Assembly: GCF_018882405.1 (NCBI RefSeq)
Contig: NZ_JACVOO010000001.1
Location: forward strand, 186,001-250,000
Direction of reading: 5' to 3'
Origin: Polynucleobacter sp. 31A-FELB
Lineage (GTDB): Bacteria > Pseudomonadota > Gammaproteobacteria > Burkholderiales > Burkholderiaceae
Length of the DNA: 64,000 nt
The notes under the pieces were generated by a model. The model searched no databases and was not told the origin of the DNA. It was given only the letters and a program-made list of their open reading frames with translations. This document shows positions 24,706 to 35,639 of the stretch, piece after piece. Made by a program: the position numbers and the translations under genes. Position 1 is the stretch's first letter; each line of letters begins with the position of its first letter.

Positions 24706-25413
24706 TTAAGGTTTATTAGCCTCGCGAACCAAATCCTCATGAGGAATATGGCGCACATCAGAGCCTTTAGCAATATAAATCACGAACTCCGCAATATTCT
24801 TTGCATGATCACCAATACGCTCAATTGCTTTAGCAATCGTGAGCATATCGAGTCCTGTTGAAATCGTATGTGGATCTTCCATCATGTAGGAAATCAGCTT
24901 ACGTACAAAGCCCCTAAACTCTTCATCGATCTGACGGTCTTCTTGAACCACTTCAGCAGCTGCGCTTGTATCTAAACGCGCAAACGCATCCAAACTGCGG
25001 CGCAATAATGAAATAGCCATCTGACCAGACAAACGAATTTCGGCAACATTAATGTTATGGGTTGCACCGGATTCGATTAAACGCTTAGTACGCTTAGCAA
25101 CGCGCTCAGCCTCATCGCCCGCACGCTCTAAATTGGTGATTGCCTTAGACACAGCCATTACCAAACGCAAGTCACGAGCCGTTGGTTGGCGACGCGCAAT
25201 CAATTCGGTACAGGCCAAGTCAATCTGAATTTCTAGATCATTTACCGTTTTCTCATTAGCGATAACAACGTTACAGGTATCGATATCCATCTGGGTGAAG
25301 GCACGCATAGCAGTTGAAATCTGGGATTCAACTAAGCCGCCCATTTCTAACAAACGACTAGAGAGGGAATTTAGATCTGCATCAAATTGTGATGATAGGT
25401 GTTTATCTGGCAT
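24706..25413 (-). CDS. phoU: Phosphate signalling protein PhoU
   Basis: 235 residues, all helical, in two three-helix repeats with the ExxxD-type metal-binding patterns, for example KAITNLERAGDEAERVAKR and KAIERIGDHAKNIAEFV. It bridges the Pst transporter and PhoR and represses the regulon when phosphate is ample. 12 bases after pstB. Length and motifs are normal. Confidence 0.96.
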   Translation of the reverse strand: MPDKHLSSQFDADLNSLSSRLLEMGGLVESQISTAMRAFTQMDIDTCNVVIANEKTVNDLEIQIDLACTELIARRQPTARDLRLVMAVSKAITNLERAGDEAERVAKRTKRLIESGATHNINVAEIRLSGQMAISLLRRSLDAFARLDTSAAAEVVQEDRQIDEEFRGFVRKLISYMMEDPHTISTGLDMLTIAKAIERIGDHAKNIAEFVIYIAKGSDVRHIPHEDLVREANKP

Positions 25414-25425
25414 TTATTTCTCCAA

Positions 25426-26217
25426 TTAACCAAAACGGCCGGTAATGTAATCTTCTGTTTCTTTACGCTTGGGCTTGATAAAGATTTCGTCCGTCTTGCC
25501 ATACTCAATCAAACTCCCCAAGTACATATATGCAGTGTAATCGGAGACACGAGCTGCTTGCTGCATGTTGTGCGTAACGATCGCAATCGTATATTCATGC
25601 TTAAGTTCGTTAATCAACTCCTCAATCTTGCCTGTAGATATTGGATCCAATGCTGAGGTTGGCTCATCAAGCAAAATAACGGATGGCTTTACAGCTACCC
25701 CACGAGCAATACACAGTCGCTGTTGCTGACCGCCAGAGAGCGATAGTCCACTTTGATTAAGTTTGTCTTTTGCTTCATTCCAAAGAGCCGCCTTATTGAG
25801 AGCCCATTCAACGCGCTCATCCATCTCAGATCGAGACAGTTTTTCGTATAAACGCACGCCAAATGCAATGTTCTCATAAATAGACATTGGGAATGGGGTT
25901 GGCTTCTGGAAAACCATACCGATTCGTGAGCGCAATAAGTTCAGATCCTGACCAGACTCTAAAATATTTTGGCCGTAGAAATTTATCTCACCTTCTGCGC
26001 GCTGACCAGGATAAAGGTCATACATGCGATTTAGAGTTCTCAGAAGAGTAGATTTTCCACATCCAGATGGGCCAATAAAAGCGGTTACTTTACCCTCTTC
26101 AATATCTAAATTAATATTTTTAAGACCCTGGAAGGCTCCGTAGAAAAAATTGAGGTTGCGTACCTCAATAGCATTTTTTACTTCTTTAGCGGTTTGGATA
26201 TTAGTGTTGTCGTTCAT
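25426..26217 (-). CDS. pstB: Phosphate ABC transporter ATP-binding protein PstB
   Basis: 263 residues from ATG 26217, preferred because AAGGA lies 5 bases upstream and the length fits the family (about 257-265). A longer start at 26274 overlapping the pstA stop is possible. Walker [10 protein letters not shown] (49-57), signature LSGGQQQR, Walker [14 protein letters not shown] and the switch His in THNM are intact. Energises phosphate import by PstSCA in the inner membrane. Confidence 0.95.
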   Translation of the reverse strand: MNDNTNIQTAKEVKNAIEVRNLNFFYGAFQGLKNINLDIEEGKVTAFIGPSGCGKSTLLRTLNRMYDLYPGQRAEGEINFYGQNILESGQDLNLLRSRIGMVFQKPTPFPMSIYENIAFGVRLYEKLSRSEMDERVEWALNKAALWNEAKDKLNQSGLSLSGGQQQRLCIARGVAVKPSVILLDEPTSALDPISTGKIEELINELKHEYTIAIVTHNMQQAARVSDYTAYMYLGSLIEYGKTDEIFIKPKRKETEDYITGRFG

Positions 26218-26273
26218 TCTGATTCCTTGACTATCGATTGTATTTAAGTCAAACATTGTTTTCATATTGGCCA

Positions 26274-27140
26274 TTAGCTTTGTACTTTTTCACGGAAGAC
26301 TACCCGGGCTAGGATATTTAATCCCAATACAGTGAATGTGATGAGCAAAGCGGCAGCCCAAGCTAGGTCTACCCAGTTATCGTAGGGACTCATCGCAAAC
26401 TGGAAGATCACCACAGGCAAGTTAGCCATCGGTGCATTCATATTGGTTGTAAAGAATTGATTATTTAGCGCCGTAAAAAGCAGTGGTGCAGTTTCACCGC
26501 TAACGCGGGCCAGGGCCAATAAAATACCGGTAATCACACCACTTTGGGCGGCACGTAGAGTGATCATGAAGGCCACCTTCCACTTTGGCGTACCCAATGC
26601 ATAAGCTGCTTCACGCAAACTACCCGGAACTAAACGCAACATATTCTCTGTTGTGCGAACTACTACTGGAATAGCGATTAAGGCCAAGGCGATAGTCCCC
26701 GCCCAACCAGAAAAGTGACGGACCTGAGCAACGACAATTGCATATACAAACAAACCAATAACAATTGATGGTGCTGAGAGCATGATGTCTGTAACAAAGC
26801 GTGTTACGGACGCAACCTTACTTCTATCACCATATTCAGAGAGGTATAGGCCAGCTAAAACGCCAATCGGAGTACTAATTAAAGTACAACTAGCCACAAT
26901 CATCAAGCTGCCTACAATCGCATTAGCCAGACCTCCACCCTCAGATCCCGGCGCAGGAGTGCTGTGCAGGAATACGTCCATATTAATGGAGGAGAAGCCC
27001 TTAATAAATAGGATGCTCAGAATCCAGAGAAGGAAAACCATACCAAGCACCATAGCCCCAGTAGAGAGGACTAGGCCAATCTTGTTGGCGCGCTTACGTT
27101 TAGCAAAAACTGCTGGATTAATATTGGATAGGCCGTTCAT
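26274..27140 (-). CDS. pstA: Phosphate ABC transporter permease PstA
   Basis: 288 residues with six hydrophobic segments. The permease loop [20 protein letters not shown] (EAA motif) contacts PstB. It overlaps pstC by 4 bases (ATGA), so the two permeases are translated together. Part of the high-affinity phosphate channel in the inner membrane. Confidence 0.95.
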   Translation of the reverse strand: MNGLSNINPAVFAKRKRANKIGLVLSTGAMVLGMVFLLWILSILFIKGFSSINMDVFLHSTPAPGSEGGGLANAIVGSLMIVASCTLISTPIGVLAGLYLSEYGDRSKVASVTRFVTDIMLSAPSIVIGLFVYAIVVAQVRHFSGWAGTIALALIAIPVVVRTTENMLRLVPGSLREAAYALGTPKWKVAFMITLRAAQSGVITGILLALARVSGETAPLLFTALNNQFFTTNMNAPMANLPVVIFQFAMSPYDNWVDLAWAAALLITFTVLGLNILARVVFREKVQS

Positions 27141-28126
27141 GTTTTAAGTCCTTGCTTTTTCTCCATATTCATCAACATCCACTTAGCAATGGCTAAAACT
27201 ACGAATGTAATCATGAATAGCGCAAGACCAAGCGCAAATAAAGAAGAGTAATGTGGTCCAAGCTCAGCCTCACCAAACTCATTAGCCAATGTGGAGGCAA
27301 TTGAGTTGCCCGGAGCGAAAAGGGATGCAGAAAGACGGTGTGCATTGCCAATCACAAAGGTGACAGCCATAGTTTCACCAAGCGCCCTACCCAATCCAAG
27401 CATGACGCCACCAATCACACCAGCCTTGGTATAAGGAAGAACGATATTTTTTACCACTTCCCAAGTAGTGCAGCCGATACCGTATGCCGACTCTTTAAGA
27501 ACAGGTGGAACAATTTCAAATACATCGCGCATGACTGAGGCGATGAAGGGAAGAATCATCATGGCCAAGATGAGGCCTGCACATAAAATACCAATGCCAT
27601 TAAAAGCACCAGAGAACAAAATTCCTAAACCCGGAATTTGACCCAGCGTTGCTGCTAAGGCTGGCTGAATATACTCACCAAAAAGTGGTGCGAATATAAA
27701 TAAACCAAACATTCCATAAATGATAGAAGGAACAGCTGCAAGCAATTCAACAGCGGTACCCAAAGGTCTACGTAATGGACCGGGACATAACTCAGTTAAA
27801 AACACCGCAATACCAAAGCTTAATGGCACGGCAATGAGTAGCGCAATCAAGGAGGTCACCAATGTGCCGTAAATGGCGATTAGGCCACCAAACTCACCAT
27901 TAACAATGTCCCACTCTTTAGTAAAGAAAAACCCGATTCCAAATTTATCAAGGGCGGGCCAAGCATTAATAATTAGCGAAATAATGATGCCAACCAGCGC
28001 AATCAGCACTGATAGAGCAAAAAATTGTGTAATTCCGTGAAATAAAAAATCTTGAATACGTTGCAACTTAGCAATCCGAAGAGCTTGAGGCGTGGGCGCT
28101 GAGTGCGACTGAGTTGATTCAATCAT
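27137..28126 (-). CDS. pstC: Phosphate ABC transporter permease PstC
   Basis: 329 residues. Cytoplasmic N-terminal tail of about 30 residues, six membrane helices, and EAA loop [20 protein letters not shown]. Typical length. A hairpin (28151-28175) separates it from pstS and probably lowers its expression relative to the binding protein. Confidence 0.95.
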   Translation of the reverse strand: MIESTQSHSAPTPQALRIAKLQRIQDFLFHGITQFFALSVLIALVGIIISLIINAWPALDKFGIGFFFTKEWDIVNGEFGGLIAIYGTLVTSLIALLIAVPLSFGIAVFLTELCPGPLRRPLGTAVELLAAVPSIIYGMFGLFIFAPLFGEYIQPALAATLGQIPGLGILFSGAFNGIGILCAGLILAMMILPFIASVMRDVFEIVPPVLKESAYGIGCTTWEVVKNIVLPYTKAGVIGGVMLGLGRALGETMAVTFVIGNAHRLSASLFAPGNSIASTLANEFGEAELGPHYSSLFALGLALFMITFVVLAIAKWMLMNMEKKQGLKT

Positions 28127-28150
28127 GATTGAGCTTATTTAAAAATTGAA

Positions 28151-28175
28151 ACAGCCCCACCCTCGGTGGAGCTGT
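28151..28175 (-). terminator. Attenuator hairpin between pstS and pstC
   Basis: In the minus-strand RNA ACAGCUCCACC pairs with GGUGGGGCUGU over 11 bp (one G-U) with a 3-base loop, followed by UUUCAAUUUUU. This looks like a partial rho-independent terminator or 3' protective stem, giving more pstS than pstCAB transcript. Confidence 0.65.
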
Positions 28176-28209
28176 CATATGAGAGACAAATAGACAGTAG
28201 TCCCAAACC

Positions 28210-29232
28210 TTACTTAGTAACTACTTTTGAGAATACATTCTTGCGAATGAAATCAGTAGTTACATCAGGCATTGGAACGTAATCCAACTCTTCAGCCATC
28301 TTCTTGCCATCTTTAAATGCAAAGTCAAAGAACTTAATTACTTCAGCAGCATTTGCTTTGTTCTCTGGATTCTTGTAGATCAAGATAAAAGATGCACCAG
28401 TGATTGGCCATGATTTAGCACCAGAAGCATTGGTAATGAATGTACCCATACCAGGAATCTTAGACCAATCTGTACCAGCTGCTGCTGCTGCAAAAGTAAT
28501 GTCATCAGGCTGAACAAATTGACCGTCTTTATTCTTCAAAGAAACGCTGGTCATCTTATTTTTCTTAGCGTATGCATACTCAACATAGCCAATAGCACCT
28601 TTAACGCGTGAAACGTTTGCCGCAACACCCTCGTTACCTTTGCCACCCACTGATGAAGCTGCAGGCCATTTAACTGCGGCACCTTCACCAACTGCATCTT
28701 TCCAATTCTGACTAACCTTGGCTAAGTAGTTTGTAAAAATTGCAGTAGTACCAGATCCATCAGCACGATGTACAACAGTAATGGCTAGATCAGGCATCTT
28801 CATGCCTGGGTTGTTCAAGACAATACGCTTATCGTTCCAGTTAGTAATTGCACCCTGAAAAATATCAGACAAAGTATCTGGGGATAGCTTGAGTTCGTAA
28901 GGCTTTACGCCTTCAACGTTAATCACTGGAACTACGCCGCCAATAATCGCTGGAAACTGCACCAAACCATCTTTTTCTAAATCTTCAAATTTAACTGGAT
29001 TGTCACTTGCGCCAAAATCAACAGTCTTTGCTTTAATTTGCTTGATGCCACCTGATGAACCAATCGACTGATAGTTCATATTGGAGCCAGTCTTGGCTTT
29101 ATAAGCTTCAGCCCATTTGGCGTAAATTGGGTAAGGGAATGTTGCACCAGCACCAGTCATATCCGCTGCAAAAGCAACTGGGGCAATTGAAATCGCGCTA
29201 ATAACTAACGCTTTTTTCAAAAAAGATTTCAT
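28210..29232 (-). CDS. pstS: Phosphate-binding protein PstS
   Basis: 340 residues. Signal peptide (1-22, ending VAFA) and the family start ADMTGAGATFPYPIYAKWAE. Phosphate-pocket segments SSGGIKQI, FGASDNP and HRADGSGTTAIF are intact. Periplasmic phosphate capture for PstCAB. GAGGA lies 9 bases before the ATG, and a PhoB box with -10 is upstream at 29277-29310. Confidence 0.96.
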   Translation of the reverse strand: MKSFLKKALVISAISIAPVAFAADMTGAGATFPYPIYAKWAEAYKAKTGSNMNYQSIGSSGGIKQIKAKTVDFGASDNPVKFEDLEKDGLVQFPAIIGGVVPVINVEGVKPYELKLSPDTLSDIFQGAITNWNDKRIVLNNPGMKMPDLAITVVHRADGSGTTAIFTNYLAKVSQNWKDAVGEGAAVKWPAASSVGGKGNEGVAANVSRVKGAIGYVEYAYAKKNKMTSVSLKNKDGQFVQPDDITFAAAAAGTDWSKIPGMGTFITNASGAKSWPITGASFILIYKNPENKANAAEVIKFFDFAFKDGKKMAEELDYVPMPDVTTDFIRKNVFSKVVTK

Positions 29233-29276
29233 GTGGATCGATCCTCAAATTAATACCGCAACATTGCGATAACAGA

Positions 29277-29310
29277 ACGATACGACTAGAGTGTGACTCT
29301 TTTGTGACAG
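29277..29310 (-). promoter_or_regulatory. PhoB box and -10 of pstS
   Basis: Minus strand CTGTCAC-AAAA-GAGTCAC (29310 to 29293): units match CTGTCAY at 7 and 5 of 7. The hexamer TATCGT (29282-29277) begins exactly 10 bases later. This is the best match in the window and anchors the spacing rule seen at the other sites. Confidence 0.8.
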
Positions 29311-29347
29311 ACTGCACAGTAAAAATTAAGTCAATGAAATCAGTAAC

Positions 29348-30691
29348 TTAAACAGTTGGCACCAGATTAGCAATGCTCTTAGCCGAGCTCATGGCCACAC
29401 CGCCATCCTGGGCCTCAACCATGACCCGCAGGACGGGCTCTGTACCTGAGGCGCGGATAAGCACTCTGCCAGTGCCCTTGAGGTCGCTTTCGACCTGGCT
29501 TATCTTGGATTTAAGGGTGCCATCTGCCTTCCAGTCGTAACCTACTTTGTATTTAATATTCAGGAGTACTTGGGGGAAGATTTTTACGGAATCTAGTAAT
29601 TGCGCCAGGCTCTTCTTGGCCTGACTCATAGCTGCTAGTACCTGCAATGCGGCGATAGTGCCGTCACCGGTTGAATGTTGATCTAGGCACAGCAGATGGC
29701 CTGAGCCTTCGCCACCAATAATCCAGCCTTTTTGTTTGAGTAATTCCAAGACATAGCGATCGCCTACATTGGCGCGCTCAAATCCAATACCCAAACCTTT
29801 GATAGCATTTTCTACAGCAAGATTCGTCATCAAGGTGCCAACTACACCTCCTATTGCTTGACCACGTTCGATGCGGTCTTTTGCAAGTACGTACAGAAGT
29901 TCATCACCATTAAATAATCTGCCAGAGGCGTCAACCATTTGTAAGCGATCAGCATCACCATCTAAAGCAATGCCAAGATCTGCTTTAGTTTCTTTAACTT
30001 TTGCAATTAATGCTTCAGGAGAAGTTGCGCCAAAGCCATCATTGATGTTGCGGCCATCGGGTTGAACACCAATAGAAATTACTTCTGCGCCAAGTTCATG
30101 AAAGACGTGAGGAGCAGTATGGTACGCAGCGCCATGTGCACAGTCCACTACCAACTTCATGCCTTTGAGATTGAGCTCACCCGGAAAGGTGGATTTGCAG
30201 AATTCAATATAACGACCAGCAGCATCATCTAAACGAAATGCCTTGCCCAATTCTTTTGAGCTAACGCAGCCCATCGGTTTTGCAAGCTCGGCTTCGATTG
30301 CTAACTCAAACTCATCCGTTAACTTACCGCCTTCAGCGGAGAAGAATTTAATGCCGTTATCTTGATAGGCATTGTGTGATGCTGAGATCACCACTCCCGC
30401 AGATAGGCGTAATGCCTTAGTGAGGTATGCAACGCCAGGAGTCGGCATTGGGCCACACAACATCACATCAACACCAGCAGCAGCAAAGCCAGCCTCTAAA
30501 GCGGCTTCCAGTAAGTAACCAGAAACACGGGTATCTTTACCAATCAAAATCTTGCAACGCTCACCGGGCTTTGCCTGGCTACTCAGTACTTTGCCGGCAG
30601 CATAGCCGAGGCGAGTGATGAACTCCGGAACAATCGGAAATTGCCCTACTTCGCCGCGGATGCCATCAGTACCAAAGTATTGTTTTTTCAT
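29348..30691 (-). CDS. glmM: Phosphoglucosamine mutase
   Basis: 447 residues. Begins [15 protein letters not shown]; the phosphoserine loop is [14 protein letters not shown], the metal loop is LDGDADR, and the phosphate-binding [12 protein letters not shown] lies near the C terminus. Converts glucosamine-6-phosphate to glucosamine-1-phosphate for peptidoglycan and LPS precursors, in the cytoplasm. 40 bases after folP in the conserved row rlmE-ftsH-folP-glmM. Confidence 0.96.
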   Translation of the reverse strand: MKKQYFGTDGIRGEVGQFPIVPEFITRLGYAAGKVLSSQAKPGERCKILIGKDTRVSGYLLEAALEAGFAAAGVDVMLCGPMPTPGVAYLTKALRLSAGVVISASHNAYQDNGIKFFSAEGGKLTDEFELAIEAELAKPMGCVSSKELGKAFRLDDAAGRYIEFCKSTFPGELNLKGMKLVVDCAHGAAYHTAPHVFHELGAEVISIGVQPDGRNINDGFGATSPEALIAKVKETKADLGIALDGDADRLQMVDASGRLFNGDELLYVLAKDRIERGQAIGGVVGTLMTNLAVENAIKGLGIGFERANVGDRYVLELLKQKGWIIGGEGSGHLLCLDQHSTGDGTIAALQVLAAMSQAKKSLAQLLDSVKIFPQVLLNIKYKVGYDWKADGTLKSKISQVESDLKGTGRVLIRASGTEPVLRVMVEAQDGGVAMSSAKSIANLVPTV

Positions 30692-30731
30692 GGGCTTGAT
30701 TATAAAACTTGTGGGTATTTAGCCAACTAAG

Positions 30732-31604
30732 TTAGTTCTGGACCGCTTCCCAGAGCTTTAAGGAGTCAACGGTCTCCTGAACGTCATGGACACGGATGAT
30801 GCGGGCGCCTCGATCAGCAGCCAGAATAGCGGCAGCAATACTGGGTGCCACTCGATCATTGGTATCGCGACCCGTTAACTTACCCAACATGGATTTACGA
30901 GAGATCCCTGCCAAGACCGGATAGCCCAATTGCGAGAATTGATCAAAATCGGCCAGCATCTTGAGGTTGTGCTCAAGGCTTTTACCAAATCCAAATCCAG
31001 GATCAATAGCGATTCTATTTTTGGCGACGCCTTGATCCTCTAGCAAGGTGGCGCGCTCCTGTAAAAACGCCTTTACCTCTGTGATGACATCCTGATACTC
31101 AGGATCAAATTGCATGGTTTGCGGATCACGTTGCATGTGCATTAAAACAATACCGCACTGTTTATCCGGATTACTTTTATCGCTCTCGATGACAGCCTCT
31201 ACTGCGCCATCTTGTCGCAAGGCCCAAATGTCGTTGACGCAATCTACTCCAGCCCTGAGTGCTTGGCGCATAGTCTCGGCTTTATAGGTGTCGATTGATA
31301 GCGCTACGCCACAATCTTTTAGGGCCTCGATGACTGGTAAGACGCGATCTAATTCTTCTTGGAGGGAAACTGGTTCAGCACCGGGGCGAGTAGATTCACC
31401 ACCGATATCAATCATGTCCGCGCCGTTGGCAATCATGCGCTCAGCTTGAGCAATGGCATCAATTGGGGTTCTGAACTTACCACCATCCGAAAATGAATCT
31501 GGTGTGGCATTCAAAATACCCATGACTAATGGGCGCTGACGTTTACTGAAGTCAAAAAGAAAACGCCCGCAACGCCATGTTGCGGGCAGAGTTTGCTTCA
31601 TCAC
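30732..31604 (-). CDS. folP: Dihydropteroate synthase
   Basis: 290 residues. Signatures MGILNATPDSFSDGGKF (29-45) and MIDIGGESTRPGAEPV, plus a C-terminal RIIRVHDVQET, define the TIM-barrel enzyme. It joins p-aminobenzoate to the pterin pyrophosphate in folate synthesis and is the sulfonamide target. 22 bases after ftsH on the same strand, the usual order. Confidence 0.96.
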   Translation of the reverse strand: MMKQTLPATWRCGRFLFDFSKRQRPLVMGILNATPDSFSDGGKFRTPIDAIAQAERMIANGADMIDIGGESTRPGAEPVSLQEELDRVLPVIEALKDCGVALSIDTYKAETMRQALRAGVDCVNDIWALRQDGAVEAVIESDKSNPDKQCGIVLMHMQRDPQTMQFDPEYQDVITEVKAFLQERATLLEDQGVAKNRIAIDPGFGFGKSLEHNLKMLADFDQFSQLGYPVLAGISRKSMLGKLTGRDTNDRVAPSIAAAILAADRGARIIRVHDVQETVDSLKLWEAVQN

Positions 31605-31626
31605 CTTGCTATTAGCTTAAAGCTAA

Positions 31627-33504
31627 TTAAGCAGTCGCTGGAGCGGCGCCCGCAGCAGGACCTGGCGTACCAGCAGAATTACCAAACTGGGTTGCTGGTG
31701 GCGGCTTTGGGGCACGTGGTGGACGACCTTCCATGATGTCGGTAATCTGCTCCGCATCAATGGTTTCCCATTCAAGCAAAGCAGTAACCATCGCTTCAAC
31801 CTTGTCACGATTTTGCTCAAGGATCGATCTTGCCAATGCGTATTGACTATCGACCAATGCACGAATCTCTGCATCGACCTTTTGTTGAGTCAACTCAGAA
31901 ACCGTCTTGGAGCTAGTGCGACCGAACATGCTTTCAGATTCGGTATCGACGTAGACCATCGTACCTAAGCTATCACTCATACCGTAACGCGTCACCATGT
32001 CGCGCGCCATTTTGGTAGCACGTTCAAAGTCATTCGATGCGCCTGTACTCATGGAATGCAAGAACACTTCTTCAGCAGCACGACCACCAAACAAAATCGC
32101 CAACTCTTCCATCATGCGATCTTTGTATAAGTTCACACGATCGAACTCAGGAAGCTGCCAAGTCACACCAAGCGCCATACCGCGCGGCATGATGGTGACC
32201 TTGTGCACTGGATCCGCTTTAGGCAACACCTTCGCAACCACTGCGTGACCAGACTCGTGATACGCCGTATTACGACGCTCTTCTTCACGCATCACTGCAG
32301 ACTTACGCTCAGGACCCATATAGATCTTGTCTTTGGCATCTTCAAAGTCTTTCATATCTACTGCACGCTTATTACGACGCGCTGCAAACAATGCTGACTC
32401 ATTTACCAAGTTCGCCAAATCCGCACCTGAGAAACCAGGTGTGCCGCGCGCCAATACTGCTGCGTCCACATCTGGATCAATCGGAACTTTGCGCATATGC
32501 ACTTGAAGAATTTGCTCGCGACCACGAATATCTGGCAAGCCAACGTGTACCTGGCGGTCAAAACGACCAGGACGCAATAATGCGCGATCCAATACATCAG
32601 AACGGTTGGTTGCAGCAACAACGATTACACCGCTATTACTTTCAAAACCATCCATCTCCACCAGCATTTGGTTGAGAGTTTGCTCACGTTCATCATTACC
32701 ACCACCCATACCGGCGCCACGATGACGACCAACCGCATCGATCTCATCAATAAAGATGATGCAAGGAGAATTTTTCTTGGCGTTCTCAAACATATCGCGC
32801 ACGCGTGATGCACCGACACCCACAAACATCTCTACGAAGTCTGAACCAGAGATAGAAAAGAATGGAACTTTTGCCTCGCCCGCAATCGCACGAGCCAGCA
32901 AGGTCTTACCAGTTCCCGGAGGGCCTACTAGCAATACGCCATGCGGAATGCGACCACCAAGCTTTTGAAACTTTTGCGGATCTTTAAGGAAGTCAACAAT
33001 CTCGAAGACTTCTTCTTTCGCTTCATCGCAACCAGCAACATCAGCAAAAGTAACTGTGTTGCTGTTCTCATCAATCAAACGCGCTTTGGATTTACCGAAA
33101 GAGAATGCTCCGCCCTTACCGCCGCCTTGCATCTGACGCATCATGAAGAACCAAAAACCAATAATCAATAAAGTCGGTCCGAGGTAGTACAAAGCAGAAA
33201 CCAACATATTGGGTTCGTCATCTGCCTTACCGGTAACTTGGACTCCATACTTCATCAGATCGCCAACCATCCAAATGTCTCCTGGGGAGATGATGGAGTA
33301 TTTGTTGCCGTCGTTTGGAGTGACTTGCAGTGTGCGACCTTGCACATCAACTCGTTTGACTTTGCCAGCCTTGGCATCGTCCATGAATTGAGAATACGTG
33401 ACCTGATTCTGATCTTTAGGCTTGTCAAACTGTTTAAAAACAGTGAACAGCACTAGACCCACAATGAGCCACACACCGATTTTCTGCAACATATTGCTAT
33501 TCAA
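31627..33504 (-). CDS. ftsH: ATP-dependent zinc metalloprotease FtsH
   Basis: 625 residues from a TTG at 33504 with AAGG 7 bases upstream; an internal ATG at 33492 lacks a ribosome-binding site. Two membrane helices (about 8-24 and 102-123) flank the periplasmic part. AAA motifs are VGPPGTGKT and FIDEIDAVG, with second region of homology [17 protein letters not shown], and the zinc site is HESGH. The C-terminal tail is Pro/Ala rich. Degrades membrane and short-lived proteins in the inner membrane. Follows rlmE, the conserved pair. Confidence 0.96.
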   Translation of the reverse strand: MNSNMLQKIGVWLIVGLVLFTVFKQFDKPKDQNQVTYSQFMDDAKAGKVKRVDVQGRTLQVTPNDGNKYSIISPGDIWMVGDLMKYGVQVTGKADDEPNMLVSALYYLGPTLLIIGFWFFMMRQMQGGGKGGAFSFGKSKARLIDENSNTVTFADVAGCDEAKEEVFEIVDFLKDPQKFQKLGGRIPHGVLLVGPPGTGKTLLARAIAGEAKVPFFSISGSDFVEMFVGVGASRVRDMFENAKKNSPCIIFIDEIDAVGRHRGAGMGGGNDEREQTLNQMLVEMDGFESNSGVIVVAATNRSDVLDRALLRPGRFDRQVHVGLPDIRGREQILQVHMRKVPIDPDVDAAVLARGTPGFSGADLANLVNESALFAARRNKRAVDMKDFEDAKDKIYMGPERKSAVMREEERRNTAYHESGHAVVAKVLPKADPVHKVTIMPRGMALGVTWQLPEFDRVNLYKDRMMEELAILFGGRAAEEVFLHSMSTGASNDFERATKMARDMVTRYGMSDSLGTMVYVDTESESMFGRTSSKTVSELTQQKVDAEIRALVDSQYALARSILEQNRDKVEAMVTALLEWETIDAEQITDIMEGRPPRAPKPPPATQFGNSAGTPGPAAGAAPATA

Positions 33505-33611
33505 AAGGAGACCTTTGCCGGATTAATCCGGGAGTTAAAGCGGATTGCTATACCTAAGTATTTGATTCTACTACCAGCCTTTTTCAAGGGCTGAGAGCCA
33601 ATTTATTTAAT

Positions 33612-33634
33612 AAACCCCTTCTTTTAGGGGGTTA
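33612..33634 (-). terminator. Hairpin at the end of rlmE
   Basis: Minus strand AACCCC-CTAAAAGA-AGGGGTT-TATT, overlapping the rlmE stop codon. A 6-bp stem with a short T-rich tail could reduce read-through from rlmE into ftsH. Confidence 0.5.
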
Positions 33635-34306
33635 TTTAGGTGGTTTGAGGTCTCGGCCAAGCAAAAAGATTTCCGAGGACTTCGCTCTGGACGCTTTTGG
33701 CTTTCTGGAGGCTACTGTTTTAAAGACCTTTTTAAAGGATTCCACGATTTGGCTATAGCCACTACCGTTAAAACACTTAATTAATAAGGCGCCCTCAGGC
33801 TTGAGGTGCTGAACCGAGAAATCCAGGGCAATCTCAGCCAAAAAAGCCATGCGAGCTGAATCTGCAACGCCTACCCCAGATAGATTGGGGGCCATATCCG
33901 ACATCACTAGATCAACTTTTCCGTCCGCATCGGCCGGTAAAAGCGCCTCTAGAGCCTTTAAACCCTCATCCTCACGGAAGTCTCCCTGAATAAAGGAAAC
34001 GTCTGCAATATCCTCCATCGGCAGAATATCGATCGCAATAATGGTTCCATCTGGCTTGCCAGATTCAATATTGGGATTGTTTTTACCAAGCTCCGTCAGG
34101 CGATTACGGGCGTACTGAGACCAGCTCCCAGGAGCACTCCCGAGATCCACAATAGTCATACCTGCTTTGATGAGTCGGTCTTGCTCGTCTATCTCGCTCA
34201 GCTTATAGACAGCCCGTGCGCGATAGCCCTCTTTTTGAGCCATCTTCACGTACGGATCATTGAGGTGATCCTGCAACCAACTTTTATTAAATTTATTCTT
34301 TGCCAC
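33632..34306 (-). CDS. rlmE: 23S rRNA 2'-O-ribose methyltransferase RlmE
   Basis: 224 residues from a GTG start with GGGTAAG upstream. The SAM motif is [25 protein letters not shown] and [10 protein letters not shown] hold the catalytic Asp and Lys. Methylates U2552 of 23S rRNA late in large-subunit assembly. Divergent from yhbY, another ribosome factor, with 138 bases between. Confidence 0.95.
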   Translation of the reverse strand: MAKNKFNKSWLQDHLNDPYVKMAQKEGYRARAVYKLSEIDEQDRLIKAGMTIVDLGSAPGSWSQYARNRLTELGKNNPNIESGKPDGTIIAIDILPMEDIADVSFIQGDFREDEGLKALEALLPADADGKVDLVMSDMAPNLSGVGVADSARMAFLAEIALDFSVQHLKPEGALLIKCFNGSGYSQIVESFKKVFKTVASRKPKASRAKSSEIFLLGRDLKPPK

Positions 34307-34444
34307 AACTTACCCACTTTCGGCGTCCATTTTCCTTGTTTATGCCCTACAAGGCAAAAGGAATCGACGTAAAACATCTTGATATAAGCCTATATGAGGC
34401 TGAAAGCCCTGTTTTACAAGCCCTAATGCTCTATCATCGAGCCC

Positions 34445-35071
34445 ATGACTGCACTTACTATTACCCCTGCACAACGTAAATCCCTTAAAGCTGACGCCCA
34501 TGGACTAAGTCCAGTTGTCATGATTGGTGGCGATGGCCTGACCCCTGCGGTCGTTAAAGAGGCTAAGTTAGCGATTTCTCATCACGGCCTGATTAAAGTA
34601 CGCGTCTTTGGTGATGACCGTGATGCGCGTATTGCTATCTATGAAGAGCTTTGCGACAAGCTTGGTGCAGCTCCAGTTCAGCACATCGGAAAATTACTCG
34701 TACTGTGGAAGCCGATTGATATTGTTGATGCGGCCCTCGCCAATTTAGGAAGATCTAGCAAGCAAACCAAGAAATCATTGCAAGCACCTCGCACTAAGCG
34801 TCAACCGAATCGTGTTGTCGCAAAAGCTGGTGTTCGTACTAGCACCTCCGAGAGGTCAGATCGACGCTCTGCAGCCAGCAAGTCACCTTTTGAAAGAGTT
34901 GCTGCTGCAAAAAGCGCCACTCCGAAGAAACGTGTTCTGCGCGCTGATGCTGCTGAGTCAAAGATTGGTTGGTCATCACCTGGCTACCGCAAGGCTGTTG
35001 CAGCGCCCGCTCCAATTAAGAAACGTAAAGTACGCATGAGCAGCACTAAGAAGAAATCATTGGGTTCTTGA
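34445..35071 (+). CDS. yhbY: YhbY/CRS1-type RNA-binding protein with long basic extension
   Basis: 208 residues. The first 100 form the CRM domain (LTPAQRKSLKADAHGLSPVV, GLIKVRVFG and the C-terminal IGKLLVLWKP). Residues 100-208 are a Lys/Arg/Ala/Ser-rich disordered tail, absent from the 97-residue E. coli protein. YhbY binds the large ribosomal subunit precursor. The tail probably adds non-specific RNA contact. Divergent from rlmE; followed by a strong terminator. Confidence 0.88.
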   Translation: MTALTITPAQRKSLKADAHGLSPVVMIGGDGLTPAVVKEAKLAISHHGLIKVRVFGDDRDARIAIYEELCDKLGAAPVQHIGKLLVLWKPIDIVDAALANLGRSSKQTKKSLQAPRTKRQPNRVVAKAGVRTSTSERSDRRSAASKSPFERVAAAKSATPKKRVLRADAAESKIGWSSPGYRKAVAAPAPIKKRKVRMSSTKKKSLGS

Positions 35072-35095
35072 TGCAAAGAGCATCAAAGAGTTTTT

Positions 35096-35121
35096 AAAAA
35101 CGCCGCTAGTCGGCGTTTTTT
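35096..35121. terminator. Bidirectional rho-independent terminator
   Basis: AAAAACGCCG-CTAGT-CGGCGTTTTTT: a 5-bp GC stem extended by A-T pairs with a T-run on each strand, between the convergent yhbY and DUF4149 genes. Confidence 0.9.
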
Positions 35122-35138
35122 ATTGCCCACCTCTTTCC

Positions 35139-35624
35139 TTACCTCTTAGTCAGCCGCCAAACTAAGGTGATTCCTAAAAGGCTCTGCAACATAAAGAGAA
35201 TGCTAGAGGCCCCATGTAACCTGCCGAATAAAGTAGCTGAGGGAGACTGCATTACCGGCATGCCTTGGGCTAAGGCGTTATCTCTAAGCGTATTCATCCA
35301 AGGAATGAAGATAAAAGCTGCTGCGATCGAGCACAGCAGCATTGCCAATAAGAGCCAACGAATGAGTCTGAATTGACTGAGGCCGCGATTAACCAGGAGG
35401 TTAGCTAAGACCATTAGACCGATGCACACAATTAAGCTGAGGTAAGCCTCTAACTTAAAAATACTGCCAGCCACCATGCCGGCAGCTTGGCGATCAGTCA
35501 TCGTACTAAAAATAGCTGGGGCGACTAAGTAGCCTACAGTGAGGAGACTACCGACCCATAAACCCGCAATCAGAATAAACAGTCTTTGAGCCCCCATATG
35601 ATTCGGAGTCTCTAGAGTCTGCAT
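35139..35624 (-). CDS. DUF4149-type membrane protein
   Basis: 161 residues with four hydrophobic segments. It has LIAGLWVGSLLTVGYLVAPA near the N terminus, the mark of DUF4149/transmembrane copper-resistance-like proteins, and LFGRLHGASSILFMLQSLLG near the end. Function is unknown; an inner-membrane location is clear. It follows greA by 15 bases on the same strand, as in related genomes. Confidence 0.75.
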   Translation of the reverse strand: MQTLETPNHMGAQRLFILIAGLWVGSLLTVGYLVAPAIFSTMTDRQAAGMVAGSIFKLEAYLSLIVCIGLMVLANLLVNRGLSQFRLIRWLLLAMLLCSIAAAFIFIPWMNTLRDNALAQGMPVMQSPSATLFGRLHGASSILFMLQSLLGITLVWRLTKR

Positions 35625-35639
35625 ATTGATTTGGGATTA

